The position numbers were made by a program, and so were the translations under genes. Source: Rhizobium sp. Q54 (GTDB lineage: Bacteria > Pseudomonadota > Alphaproteobacteria > UBA2966 > CAIVPW01). Taken from it: 64,000 bases of DNA. The notes under the pieces were generated by a model. That model ran no database searches. It was not told the DNA's origin and worked only from the letters and a program-made list of their open reading frames with translations. Location of the stretch: NCBI GenBank assembly GCA_945947575.1, contig CAMEYM010000008.1:40578-104577 (forward strand), read 5' to 3'. This document shows positions 9,479 through 18,945 of this stretch, piece by piece (position 1 is the first letter of the stretch; the number at the start of each line of letters is the position of its first letter).

Positions 9479-10594
9479 ATGTCCAAGCCTCCTGCAGCAT
9501 CTGAGGACGCCTACGCTTCCGCCGGCATCCACATTGGCGCCACCGAGACCGCGCTCGAGGGCCTGACCGCGCGCCTGCGCCGGACGTGGCCGGCCAAGCC
9601 GGGCTTTGGCGCCGTCGCGCTCGACTTCGGTTTCTACGCCAACGTCGTCGATATCGGCGGCGGCTTGGGGCTCGCCATCAGCACCGATGGCGTCGGCTCC
9701 AAGGCGCTCATCGCCGAGATGATGGGCAAGTACGACACCGTCGGCATCGACTGCATCGCCATGAACGTCAACGACGTCATCTGCGTCGGGGCGCGGCCGC
9801 TCACCCTGGTCGACTACATTGCGGTGGAGCGCGTCGATCCGGCTGTCATGCGCGCCATCGCCGAGGGACTTGCCGTTGGCGCCGAGCGCGCCGGCGTTTC
9901 CATCACCGGCGGCGAGATCGCCGAGCTACCCGACATGATCAAGGGCGCGCACCCGAAGTCCGGCTTCGACCTCGCCGGCACCGCGGCCGGCATCGTGCCC
10001 CTCGATCGCATTGTGGTGGGGCGCGACTGCAGGCCCGGCGACGCGGTGGTCGGTATCGAGTCGAGCGGCATCCACTCCAACGGCATGACGCTGGCGCGCA
10101 AGGTGCTGCTCGGCACCGCCAACCTGAAGATCACCGACCGTCTGCCGGAAGTCGGCCGCTCGGTGGGCGAGGAGCTGCTCGAGCCGACTCTTATTTACGT
10201 CGCCGAGGCGATGGAGATGCTCGAGAAGGTGACGTCGGTGCGGGCCCTCGCCCACATCACCGGTGACGGCTTCCTCAACTTGGTGCGCGTGCCCGCCAAG
10301 GTCGGCTTCACCCTCGACGCCCTGCCGGAGGTTCCTGCGCTGTTCCGGGCCATTGCGGCGCGTGGCTCGGTGCCCGCCCAGGACATGTACACGGTGTTCA
10401 ACATGGGCGTCGGGCTGTGCGTCGTCTGCGCGTCACAAGATGTTCATGCAGTCGTCGCCATCGCCAAGAAGCACGGTAAGAAAGCCGCCCGCATCGGCTC
10501 GGTGACGGCCGAAACCGGGGTCGTCCGCATCCCCAACAACGCGATGTCGGGCCAGGACTTGGTGGGGGCGGGGCGCTTCTTCCGCCCCGCCTAG
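9479..10594 (+). CDS. purM: phosphoribosylformylglycinamidine cyclo-ligase (AIR synthetase)
   Basis: A 371-residue PurM-type protein. It forms 5-aminoimidazole ribotide from FGAM and ATP, the fifth step of de novo purine synthesis. Visible motifs are DAYASAGIHIGATE at the N-terminus, the ATP-binding STDGVGSKALIAEMMGKYDTVGIDCIAMNVNDVICVGA, the ITGGEIAELPDMI loop, VGIESSGIHSNGMTLARKV, ITGDGFLNLVRVP and TVFNMGVGL. The sequence differs from the E. coli type by small insertions and deletions and resembles a variant AIR synthetase. Start ATG 9479 is preferred over the upstream in-frame ATG at 9404 because homology begins here. It lies about 3.8 kb from purH and is not in one operon with it. Confidence 0.9.
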   Translation: MSKPPAASEDAYASAGIHIGATETALEGLTARLRRTWPAKPGFGAVALDFGFYANVVDIGGGLGLAISTDGVGSKALIAEMMGKYDTVGIDCIAMNVNDVICVGARPLTLVDYIAVERVDPAVMRAIAEGLAVGAERAGVSITGGEIAELPDMIKGAHPKSGFDLAGTAAGIVPLDRIVVGRDCRPGDAVVGIESSGIHSNGMTLARKVLLGTANLKITDRLPEVGRSVGEELLEPTLIYVAEAMEMLEKVTSVRALAHITGDGFLNLVRVPAKVGFTLDALPEVPALFRAIAARGSVPAQDMYTVFNMGVGLCVVCASQDVHAVVAIAKKHGKKAARIGSVTAETGVVRIPNNAMSGQDLVGAGRFFRPA

Positions 10595-10628
10595 GGCACG
10601 AAACCCGCCGCTGCCGGGGGTCTCCGGC

Positions 10629-10658
10629 TTGCCAGAGGGGCCGCCGGTCCCATATAAA
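10629..10658 (+). promoter_or_regulatory. sigma70-like promoter before typA
   Basis: TTGCCA (10629-10634) and TATAAA (10653-10658) are separated by 18 bp, 94 bp before the typA start. Placed in the only sizeable gap between purM and typA. Confidence 0.5.
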
Positions 10659-10751
10659 CCGCGCGTACATCAGGGTTTTCGGATTCGGGCCAGGCGATTG
10701 CGCAGAGAGCGCGCAGTCGCACGGGCTTGGTTTTGCTAGGTACGGAACGTC

Positions 10752-12581
<1,830 letters not shown>

Positions 12582-12586
12582 AAACG

Positions 12587-12617
12587 ATTAGGGCCCCGTT
12601 CGGGGCCCTAATTCTTT
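12587..12617 (+). terminator. intrinsic terminator of typA
   Basis: An 11-bp perfect stem (ATTAGGGCCCC, loop GTTC, GGGGCCCTAAT) ending at 12612, followed by TCTTT, just after the typA stop codon. Confidence 0.9.
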
Positions 12618-12632
12618 GTTCGGTTTCCGCCG

Positions 12633-12977
12633 CTAGTTTCCGATCAGCGTGACGCCGTGGAGGATGTTCTTCCCATCCTCCTCTTCCCACTGCAGCATCA
12701 CCGACTGACCGACGCGCAGGGCGCCCGGATTGAGGTTGTTGGCGAAGGTCAGCACCCTGCCGCCGGGGATCGTCATCGTGCGCGCGTTGATGTCGAGCGC
12801 CTCGATGCGCGTGGTGATGTTGTTCAGCACGCGACCGGCGCGGTCGTACAGCATGTCCATGCTGTTCATGCTGGGTCCGTCCGCCTTAGGCGGCATGATC
12901 AGTTGCGCCTCGGCAGCGCCGCTAGCGGCAACGGTCAACAGGGTTGCGGCGGCAATGCCGCGATAGAGCGTACGCAC
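12633..12977 (-). CDS. secreted DUF1344-like protein
   Basis: A 114-residue exported protein. GTG 12977 is chosen because a GGAGG site lies 6 nt upstream; the alternative TTG at 12995 overlaps that site. A signal peptide (GIAAATLLTVAASGAAEAQ) is followed by a short beta-rich domain: RIEALDINARTMTIPGGRVLTFANNLNPGALRVGQSVMLQWEEEDGKN, which I compare to DUF1344, a small domain of unknown function in proteobacterial exported proteins. The next minus-strand gene (13120-13620) ends in the same kind of domain and may be a paralogue. Confidence 0.7.
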   Translation of the reverse strand: MRTLYRGIAAATLLTVAASGAAEAQLIMPPKADGPSMNSMDMLYDRAGRVLNNITTRIEALDINARTMTIPGGRVLTFANNLNPGALRVGQSVMLQWEEEDGKNILHGVTLIGN

Positions 12978-13071
12978 GACGATCCTCCAAGCCAAATCCG
13001 AGCGATTCTGTAGATAAGGATTGCAGGGCCGCGCGACCAGGGCAAGCAGTTGCGCTGTCTCCGAATGTAAC

Positions 13072-13102
13072 GAGGGCGTGCGTCTCTCCGACGCACGCCC
13101 TC
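13072..13102 (-). terminator. hairpin after the truncated DUF1344-like gene
   Basis: A 13-bp perfect stem (GAGGGCGTGCGTC / GACGCACGCCCTC) with a TCTCC loop. It follows the 13120-13620 gene on the minus strand and is also between that gene and the next one. Confidence 0.75.
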
Positions 13103-13119
13103 GCTTTGCTGGGCATGGG

Positions 13120-13620
13120 TTATGGGTTCAGCGGCAGGGGCGCGGCACCCGGGGCCATCGGCGCCATCGGCGTAACGTCCGGACCCGGAATCGGCGCCCG
13201 GTTGTTGACGATGTTCTGGATGACCTTCTGGTCGCCATCCAGGCGGTAGGTCAGCGTGACGGTCTGACCCGGCGTCAGCGTGTCGCCGCCCGGCACGTTG
13301 GCGGCGAGCAGGAAGGTATCGCCGTTCTCCAGCGTCAGGGTGCGGCGCAGCGGGTCGTACTGATCGACGCGGCCGTTGGTGGTCTGCGTCATCGCGGCGA
13401 GCGCGTTAGGCGCGGCTGCCGGCGGCGTGATCGGCGTGGCCGGTACGCCCCTGTTGTCGCCGAGACCGGCGCCGCCACCCGGCATGGCCGGGGCGGGAAC
13501 GATGGGGGACGGAGTCACTGCCGGCGGAACGACCGGAGCGGGCGCCATGCCGGCGTTCGGCAGGCCGCGATCGGCCGGCGCCGTCGGCACGAACACGCCG
13601 TTGTCGTCCGGCAGCAACGC
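13120..13620 (-). CDS. 5'-truncated DUF1344-like protein
   Basis: The last 142-167 codons of a minus-strand gene. A proline-rich low-complexity region (APAPVVPPAVTPSPIVPAPAMPG) leads into a beta-rich domain with GRVDQYDPLRRTLTLENGDTFLLAAN and TPGQTVTLTYRLDGDQKVIQNI, the same layout as the 12633-12977 protein. No signal peptide or ribosome binding site is seen at its right end. Near 13620 the sequence changes at once into the Walker A motif of an ATPase gene on the other strand. I therefore treat it as a gene that lost its 5' end. An internal ATG at 13548 could still give a 142-residue protein. Confidence 0.55.
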   Translation of the reverse strand, partial: ALLPDDNGVFVPTAPADRGLPNAGMAPAPVVPPAVTPSPIVPAPAMPGGGAGLGDNRGVPATPITPPAAAPNALAAMTQTTNGRVDQYDPLRRTLTLENGDTFLLAANVPGGDTLTPGQTVTLTYRLDGDQKVIQNIVNNRAPIPGPDVTPMAPMAPGAAPLPLNP

Positions 13621-16015
13621 GACCCGGGCATCGGCAAGAGCCGCCTGGTTTCCGAATTCGACGCGCAGGTGAGCGCCGCGGGTCACATCGTCATCCGCAC
13701 CTCTTGCTTCCCGCCGCACTTGTTCGTTCCCGTCCCGCCGGTGGCCGAAGCGATGCGCCAGGCGCTGGCGCTGCTCGGCGTGCGCACTCACGAGGACGTC
13801 GGCAGCGACAAAGGTCTCGTGCAGCTCACGCCTCTGCACCGCGCCGCGATCCGCGTCGTGCTCGGCGGCGATCCGGGGGACACCCAGTGGCAGGCCCTCG
13901 GTCCGACCGAGCGGCGCCATCTGACGCTGTCGGCGTGCGTCGAAGTGTTCGAGCAGTTGGCGCGCGCGCCAGGCTCTGGTGCTCTTGTTCGAAGACATCC
14001 ATTGGGCCGATTCGGATCTTTCGCGCCTCATTGACCTGTTGTCGGTGCGCGTACACCTCGGCCGTACGCTGGTAGTCATGACGCGCCGTCCGGGCGCCGA
14101 GTTCCAGGACACGCCGTGGCCCAGCACCACGGTTGTCGAAGTCGATCCGCTCAGCGCGGCCGAGGGCGCCGAGCTCGCCAAGGCGACGCTCGGCTCCGCA
14201 AGCCACCTCAGCGCGCTGCGCGACCTGCTGGTCGACAAGACCGGCGGCAATCCCTTCTTCCTGCTCGAGTGCGTTGCATCGGTGCTCAACGCCGGTCCGC
14301 TCACCGAGCGCGCCAGCGCCGCCACGGTGCAGAACTGGGTGCGCGAGTTCGCGGTGCCGCGCACTATCCAAAGTATTATCGCGGCGCGCATCGACCGGCT
14401 CGCGCCGGCCGACCAGGAACTGTTGAGCCGCGCTTCCGTGATCGGCCAGACCTTTGCACACCAGCTGCTGGCGCGCATCGTGCCCGAGCGCCGCGAACAA
14501 CTGCTCGCCGCACTCAACCGCCTGTGCCAGCTCGGCTTCCTGCAGCGCACGCGCGTCGTCCCGCACCTCGAGTTCAGCTTCAAGCACGCGTTGATTCATG
14601 ACGTTGCGTACGGCTCGCTGCCGAGGGCGCTGCGCAAGAACCTGCACAGCGAGATCGCCGCGAACCTGCGTGCGCGCAGCCTGCAGATTGCGAACCGCAT
14701 GGCGCTGCTCGCGCAGCACTGCCTGCGCTCGGAGCTGTGGGGCCAGGCGTTCGTCTATGGTCTCGCCGCCGGCCGCGATGCCTTGCGCCGCTCCCAGTTC
14801 CGAGAGGCCGTTGGCCTTCTCGAGGACGCTTCGAGTGCGCTCAAGCGCTTCCCGCGCACGGCGCGCAATAGCAAGCGCACCGCGCACGTCTGCCTCGACC
14901 TCGCCGATGCGCTCTTCCCGTTGGGCCGCAAGCAGGACGCGGAGCAGCAGCTGATTTTGGCGCAGTCGGCGGCGCGCCGCTCGGGCGACACCCGCACGCT
15001 GACGCGCACCTGGTGCAGCCTGATGCTGCATCACTGGGTCGCCGGCAATCTGGAGACCGCTCACCGCATCGGCGTGCGCGCGCTCAAGGCGGCGGACGCC
15101 GCACGCTTCGACGATCTGCGTCTGATCTGCCTCGGCCGTCTTGGTTACGTGGCACTGGAACGTGGTCGCGGCAAGAGTGCCCGCCAGTATCTCCAAGATG
15201 CGCTGGCACTATCCGTTTCGTTGCCCGGCCGCCGTCGCGACGGCTTCCTCGTGGTTTCGCCGGTCGCGCTACAAGGTCCGCTGTCCGTTGCGCTCGCCCA
15301 GTTGGGCCTCTATCGCGAGGCGGTCGAACTCGCCGACGCCGCACTGAGCGGCGCCGAGGAATCGGGACACCTGTTCAGCAAGGTGTTCGCGCTGTTTCAC
15401 GCCGGCATGGTGTATCTGCACCAGGGCGATTTCCAGCGCAGCGCTGAAGTCCTGGGCCAGTCCCTGCGCCTGTGCCGCACGATCGGCTCGACACTGCTCG
15501 TGCGCCAGATCGTCAGCGCCATGGGGTATGCGCTCCTTCACATCGGCCGCGCTGAAGAGGGCTGCACCCTCCTCGAGGACGCCGTCGCCTCCGCGACGCC
15601 GGATCCGATGGTCGGGCAGCTGCCGCAGCATCTCGGCTGGTTGGCCATGGCCAAGCTCGCCCTGGGTAACCACGGCGAGGCCGAGGTCGTCGCACGGCGC
15701 GCCATAACGCTGGCACGGCGCAACGGCCAGCGTGGCTACGAAGCTTGGGGATGGTATGCGCTCAGCCGCGCCCAGCACGCCCTCGACGTTAGAACTGCCG
15801 CCCGCTCCATGGAACGGGCTCGCACCATCGCCGTTGGTTGTGGCCTCACGCCCCTGGCAGCCCGAACCGAAGGCGGTTGGGGGGCATCGGAATCCGCCCT
15901 CGCCGTGGAAGTGACGGCGACGCCTACCTCGCCCCGCTCGCGCAATCATCTGCGCGTAGTGCGGAGCGACAATCAGGGCGCAGCGCGCCCTAAGCGTACG
16001 GTAGCGCTTACTTAG
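13621..16015 (+). pseudogene. broken AAA-ATPase/TPR regulatory gene (adenylate-cyclase-type)
   Basis: Two overlapping frames make one broken gene. The first frame begins at 13621 with DPGIGKSRLVSEF, a Walker A P-loop, and continues to about 13970. A second frame, opened at 13979 by GTG and running 678 codons, continues with VLLFEDIHWADSDLSRLIDLL (Walker B), then TRRPGAEF and TGGNPFFLLE, and a long TPR-like helical tail. The layout is that of the AAA_16 ATPase-TPR proteins often fused to an adenylate/guanylate cyclase or a LuxR domain; no such domain is present because the 5' end is lost at 13620. Between the frames the CG tract 13960-13969 is 2 bp short; adding 2 bp would give LARARQALVLLFEDIHW in one frame. 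A sequencing error in this GC tract is possible. Confidence 0.75.
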
Positions 16016-16241
16016 GCTCCGCGGGCTTCTCGCCCAGCGCGTCCAAGCACGCCTCGGCTGCCGCTCCGATCAGGAGCGCCGCAAGCTCAGCCCTGTGGCC
16101 CGTTGCTTCTGCCCGCAACTGGTCCAGGCACGCCTTGATGCTGTTGAGGGCTTGTTCCCTGCGGCCGTGAGCCTGACCCGCCGGCATCGCCGTTGGGCGG
16201 TCTGACGGGACAATCCTCGCGGCAGCACTCGTACTCTTCAT
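16008..16241 (-). CDS. small hypothetical protein next to the RiPP cluster
   Basis: A 77-residue protein. ATG 16241 follows GGAG at 7 nt. The N-terminus is Ser/Ala/Arg-rich; the C-terminal half is helical (ALNSIKACLDQLRAEATGHRAELAALLIGAAAEACLDALGE) with two cysteines. It resembles no family I know. It is divergent from the RiPP precursor gene and shares its regulatory region with the two CRP-like sites, so it may belong to the same regulon. Its 3' end overlaps the ATPase pseudogene by 8 bp. Confidence 0.5.
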   Translation of the reverse strand: MKSTSAAARIVPSDRPTAMPAGQAHGRREQALNSIKACLDQLRAEATGHRAELAALLIGAAAEACLDALGEKPAEPK

Positions 16242-16317
16242 AACGGTTCTCCAAGTATTTGGGCGCCCAACTGCGGCGGCCATCCTGCAGCGATACTGCG
16301 ACTTGGCGAATCCGTTC

Positions 16318-16365
16318 TGTGAGCCACTTCACAGGGCGCTTCACCTCTGGGTGAAGCAATTCACA
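16318..16365. promoter_or_regulatory. two phased CRP-type sites upstream of the RiPP precursor
   Basis: A perfect CRP consensus TGTGA-N6-TCACA occupies 16318-16333, and a one-mismatch site GGTGA-N6-TCACA occupies 16350-16365. Their centres are 32 bp apart, about three helical turns. A palindrome GCTTCACC-TCTG-GGTGAAGC (16338-16357) overlaps the second site. The second site centre lies about 41 bp before a start of transcription near 16399, if the weak -10 candidate there is real, which would be a class II activator position. The CRP-family regulator encoded at 18946 has matching DNA-reading residues. Confidence 0.75.
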
Positions 16366-16430
16366 GAGCTTTAGCACCCGTCCCGGTAAGTACTCTGGGT
16401 CGGGTCAGCAACTCTTAGGAGAAACCAAAG

Positions 16431-16835
16431 ATGACGACGGAGGTACGCGGAACCCTGGTACGGGGTCCAGACGGATTGCTTTATGCGGTCGGCGGGGGTG
16501 TCGCGACCGTTGTTGATTCTTCGAACAGCGCACCGGTTGCACCGCGGGCCGCCGCAGCGGCCGCTGAAGATCACGACGCGGGCCGCTACATGATCACTCC
16601 GGGTGACCATGACGCCGGCCGCTACATGATCACGCCGAGCAACGCGTCGAGCGAGCATGACGCCGGGCGCTACATGATCACTCCGGGCGACAACGAAGCC
16701 GGCCGCTACATGATCACGCCGAGCAACGCTGCCGCGCAGGATCACGACGCCGGCCGCTACATGGTGACTCCCGGTGAGGAGAGCGACCATGGCGCGGGCC
16801 GCTACATGATCTCTCCTGAAGTCAGCAACGCTTAG
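16431..16835 (+). CDS. multi-core RiPP precursor peptide
   Basis: A 134-residue peptide with AGGAG 9 nt before ATG 16431. Residues 1-47 look like a leader (VRGTLVRGPDGLLYAV followed by a glycine- and alanine-rich linker). Residues 48-134 hold six motifs with invariant AGRYM, then I or V, then T or S, then P: A50-P57, A62-P69, A78-P85, A90-P97, A107-P114 and A122-P129. Spacing alternates 12, 16, 12, 17, 15, so the array reads as three units of two motifs. The peptide has no cysteine. It stands before ycaO and tfuA, as expected of a substrate, and a terminator follows it. Peptide modification, core boundaries and product are inferred; I recognise no described family. Confidence 0.85.
   Translation: MTTEVRGTLVRGPDGLLYAVGGGVATVVDSSNSAPVAPRAAAAAAEDHDAGRYMITPGDHDAGRYMITPSNASSEHDAGRYMITPGDNEAGRYMITPSNAAAQDHDAGRYMVTPGEESDHGAGRYMISPEVSNA
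16572..16817 (+). repeat. six in-frame core repeats of the RiPP precursor
   Basis: The six AGRYM-containing motifs are also well conserved in DNA (GGCCGCTACATGATCAC in several copies). Units 1-2 and 3-4 are near duplicates with a GD linker inside each pair and an SNA linker after it; units 5-6 have diverged (V for I, S for T). Confidence 0.9.
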
Positions 16836-16839
16836 TTCC

Positions 16840-16876
16840 AAGGACCGCCCGGCGGCCGGACCGTCGGGCGGTCCTT
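16840..16876 (+). terminator. terminator/attenuator between precursor and ycaO
   Basis: A 12-bp stem (AAGGACCGCCCG / CGGGCGGTCCTT) with a 13-nt loop and a short T tract lies directly after the precursor stop codon. Partial read-through would give more precursor than enzyme mRNA, a common RiPP arrangement. Confidence 0.75.
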
Positions 16877-16920
16877 TGCTCGCCTAGTTCCAACGAGTGC
16901 CAAGACCAAGGGAGCTCCCC

Positions 16921-18189
16921 ATGCTCAGCCAGCTCGAGACCACCGCCCTCGCCGCCGCGCGCAAGGCCTACCACTCCGGCACGCACCGTACGGTCGCGCC
17001 CGAGGAAACGCTGAAGCGCATCACGCCGCTGCTGCCCGCCATGGGCATCACGCGCGTGGCCAACGTCACGGGACTCGACCGGGTCGGCATTCCCGTCGTC
17101 ATGGTGACGCGCCCGAACTCGCGTTCGGTCTCGGTCAGCCAGGGCAAGGGCACGACCCTCACCGCCGCCAAGGTGTCCGGCGTCATGGAGGCGATCGAGG
17201 GCTACCACGCCGAGCGCATCACCCTGCCCCTCAAGCTCGCGAGCTTCGAGGAGCTGCGCTACACGCACCAGATGGTCAACGTCTACGCGCTGCCGCGCAA
17301 TGGCCGCAGCACCTTCACGCCGCACGCGCCGCTCTTGTGGACCGAGGGCAAGAGCCTGGTCTCCGGCCAGCCGGTGTGGGTGCCGTTCGAGATGGTGCAC
17401 CTGAACTACACCTCGCCGATGCCGTCGGGCACCGGCTGCTTCCTGGCCAGCTCGAACGGTCTGTCGTCCGGCAACACCCTCGACGAAGCGATCAGCCACG
17501 GCATTTCCGAATTGGTCGAGCGCGACGCGGCGACGCTGTGGCATCGTCTCGACGCCGAGGCACGCGCACGCACGCGCATCGACCTTGCCACCATCCAGGA
17601 CGGCTGGTGCTGCGACCTGATCAAGCGCTTCGACGCCGCCGGCATCGACGTCGGCATTTGGGACATCACCTCCGATATCGGCCTGCCGGCATTCCTGTGC
17701 CGCGCCGTGCCGCGCGACGCCACCGTGCATGGCTTCCGCCCGGCCGTCGGCATGGGCTGCCACCCGGCGCCCGAGATCGCGCTGTCGCGCTCCCTCACCG
17801 AGGCGGCACAGAGCCGGCTCACCTTCATCTCCGGCGCGCGCGATGACATGCCGCGTCACGAGTACGAGCACTTCCTCGACGCCAACGTGCACAAGCGTTG
17901 GCAGGCGATGCTGCACGGCGAGACGCCGCAGAAGCGCTTCGCCGACGTCGCCACCTTCGCGACCGATTCGATCACCAGCGACATCCAGCGCGAGGTTGCG
18001 CGCGTGATGGAATGCGGTGGCGAGGACGTCATCGTCGTCAACCTCACCAAGCCCGAGTTCAACATCCCGGTCGTGCGCGTCATCATCCCCGGTCTTGAGG
18101 GCGTCGATGCGTCGTCCGACTACGTGCCCGGCAGACGTGCCGCAGCCCAGGATGCCGAGCGGCCGCGCGTCGCCGCGAGGGCGGCATGA
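16921..18189 (+). CDS. YcaO-family peptide-modifying enzyme
   Basis: A 422-residue YcaO-domain protein; ATG 16921 follows GGGAG. ATP/Mg-binding motifs of the family are present: SQGKG (73-77), SGVMEAIEGYHAE (86-98, with glutamates 90 and 93), and DEAISHGISELVERDA (188-203). A SLTEAAQSR helix follows. The C-terminus lacks a PxPxP tail, and no E1-like or docking C protein is encoded nearby, so azoline formation of the usual TOMM kind is less likely. The partner is TfuA, whose gene overlaps it by 4 bp; family knowledge ties YcaO-TfuA pairs to backbone thioamidation, as in thioviridamide and thiovarsolin. The probable substrate is the repeat peptide at 16431. Confidence 0.9.
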   Translation: MLSQLETTALAAARKAYHSGTHRTVAPEETLKRITPLLPAMGITRVANVTGLDRVGIPVVMVTRPNSRSVSVSQGKGTTLTAAKVSGVMEAIEGYHAERITLPLKLASFEELRYTHQMVNVYALPRNGRSTFTPHAPLLWTEGKSLVSGQPVWVPFEMVHLNYTSPMPSGTGCFLASSNGLSSGNTLDEAISHGISELVERDAATLWHRLDAEARARTRIDLATIQDGWCCDLIKRFDAAGIDVGIWDITSDIGLPAFLCRAVPRDATVHGFRPAVGMGCHPAPEIALSRSLTEAAQSRLTFISGARDDMPRHEYEHFLDANVHKRWQAMLHGETPQKRFADVATFATDSITSDIQREVARVMECGGEDVIVVNLTKPEFNIPVVRVIIPGLEGVDASSDYVPGRRAAAQDAERPRVAARAA

Positions 18190-18938
18190 CCGCTTTCGTC
18201 TTCTGCGGGCCGAGCCTCACCGCCGAGCAGGGGCGGCCGCATCTCGACGCCATCTACCTGCCGCCGGTGGCCCAAGGCGACGTGATCCGCGTCATCGCGC
18301 GCAAGCCGACGGCGATCGGCATCATCGACGGCTTCTTCCACAACGTGCCGGCGGTTTGGCACAAGGAAGTTCTCGCGGCGCTGCAGCAAGGCATCCCGGT
18401 GTGGGGCAGCGCCAGCATGGGCGCCCTGCGCGCCGCCGAGTTGCACCCGTTCGGCATGGTCGGTGTCGGCGCGGTGTTCGAGGCGTACCGCGACGGCATC
18501 ATCGAGGATGACGACGAGGTCGCCGTCACCCACGGGCCCGGCGAGCTCGGCTACCTGGCGCTATCGGAAGCGATGGTCAACATCCGCTGCACCATGGCGG
18601 ACGCACAACAACAGGGCGTTCTCTCCGAGCGCAGCCGCATCGTGCTCGAACGCGCCGCCAAGGCATTGCCCTACCAGGAGCGCACGTACGATCGCATCCT
18701 GAAGGCCGCTGCCGCCGCGGGCCTCGATCGCCGCGACGTCGAGGTCACGCGCGCGTGGCTTCCGTCCGGCCGCCGCGACCTCAAGCGCGAGGACGCTGTC
18801 CGCATGCTGCAAGTCATGCGTGAGCGCCTGGTTGCAGGCGCGCCGCGCGCAACTCCGAAGTTCCACTTCGAAGAAACGACGCTGTGGTTGAGTGCGGTAA
18901 AGGGTACCCTGGAAGGCACCAGAGCACCGCGGACATAA
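18186..18938 (+). CDS. TfuA-like protein
   Basis: A 250-residue protein, normal for TfuA. The core signature is present: AIGIIDGFFHNVPAVWHKEVLAAL, GIPVWGSASMGALRAAELHPFGMVGVG, and EAYRDGIIEDDDEVAVTHGP. TfuA proteins act with YcaO, probably delivering sulfur or supporting the thioamidation step; the mechanism is not settled. The start ATG overlaps the ycaO stop by 4 bp (ATGA), so the two proteins are translationally coupled. The stop is 7 nt before the regulator start. This triplet is one operon. Confidence 0.9.
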   Translation: MTAFVFCGPSLTAEQGRPHLDAIYLPPVAQGDVIRVIARKPTAIGIIDGFFHNVPAVWHKEVLAALQQGIPVWGSASMGALRAAELHPFGMVGVGAVFEAYRDGIIEDDDEVAVTHGPGELGYLALSEAMVNIRCTMADAQQQGVLSERSRIVLERAAKALPYQERTYDRILKAAAAAGLDRRDVEVTRAWLPSGRRDLKREDAVRMLQVMRERLVAGAPRATPKFHFEETTLWLSAVKGTLEGTRAPRT

Positions 18939-18945
18939 CGGACGA

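Noticed and set aside
13120..14583. 487-residue minus-strand frame
   Set aside because: Only the 13120-13620 part is protein-like; the remainder is a shadow of the ATPase pseudogene.
16441..16840. Precursor as a simple repeat-rich structural protein
   Set aside because: Neighbouring YcaO and TfuA genes and the leader-core layout fit a RiPP substrate better, although this alternative is not excluded.
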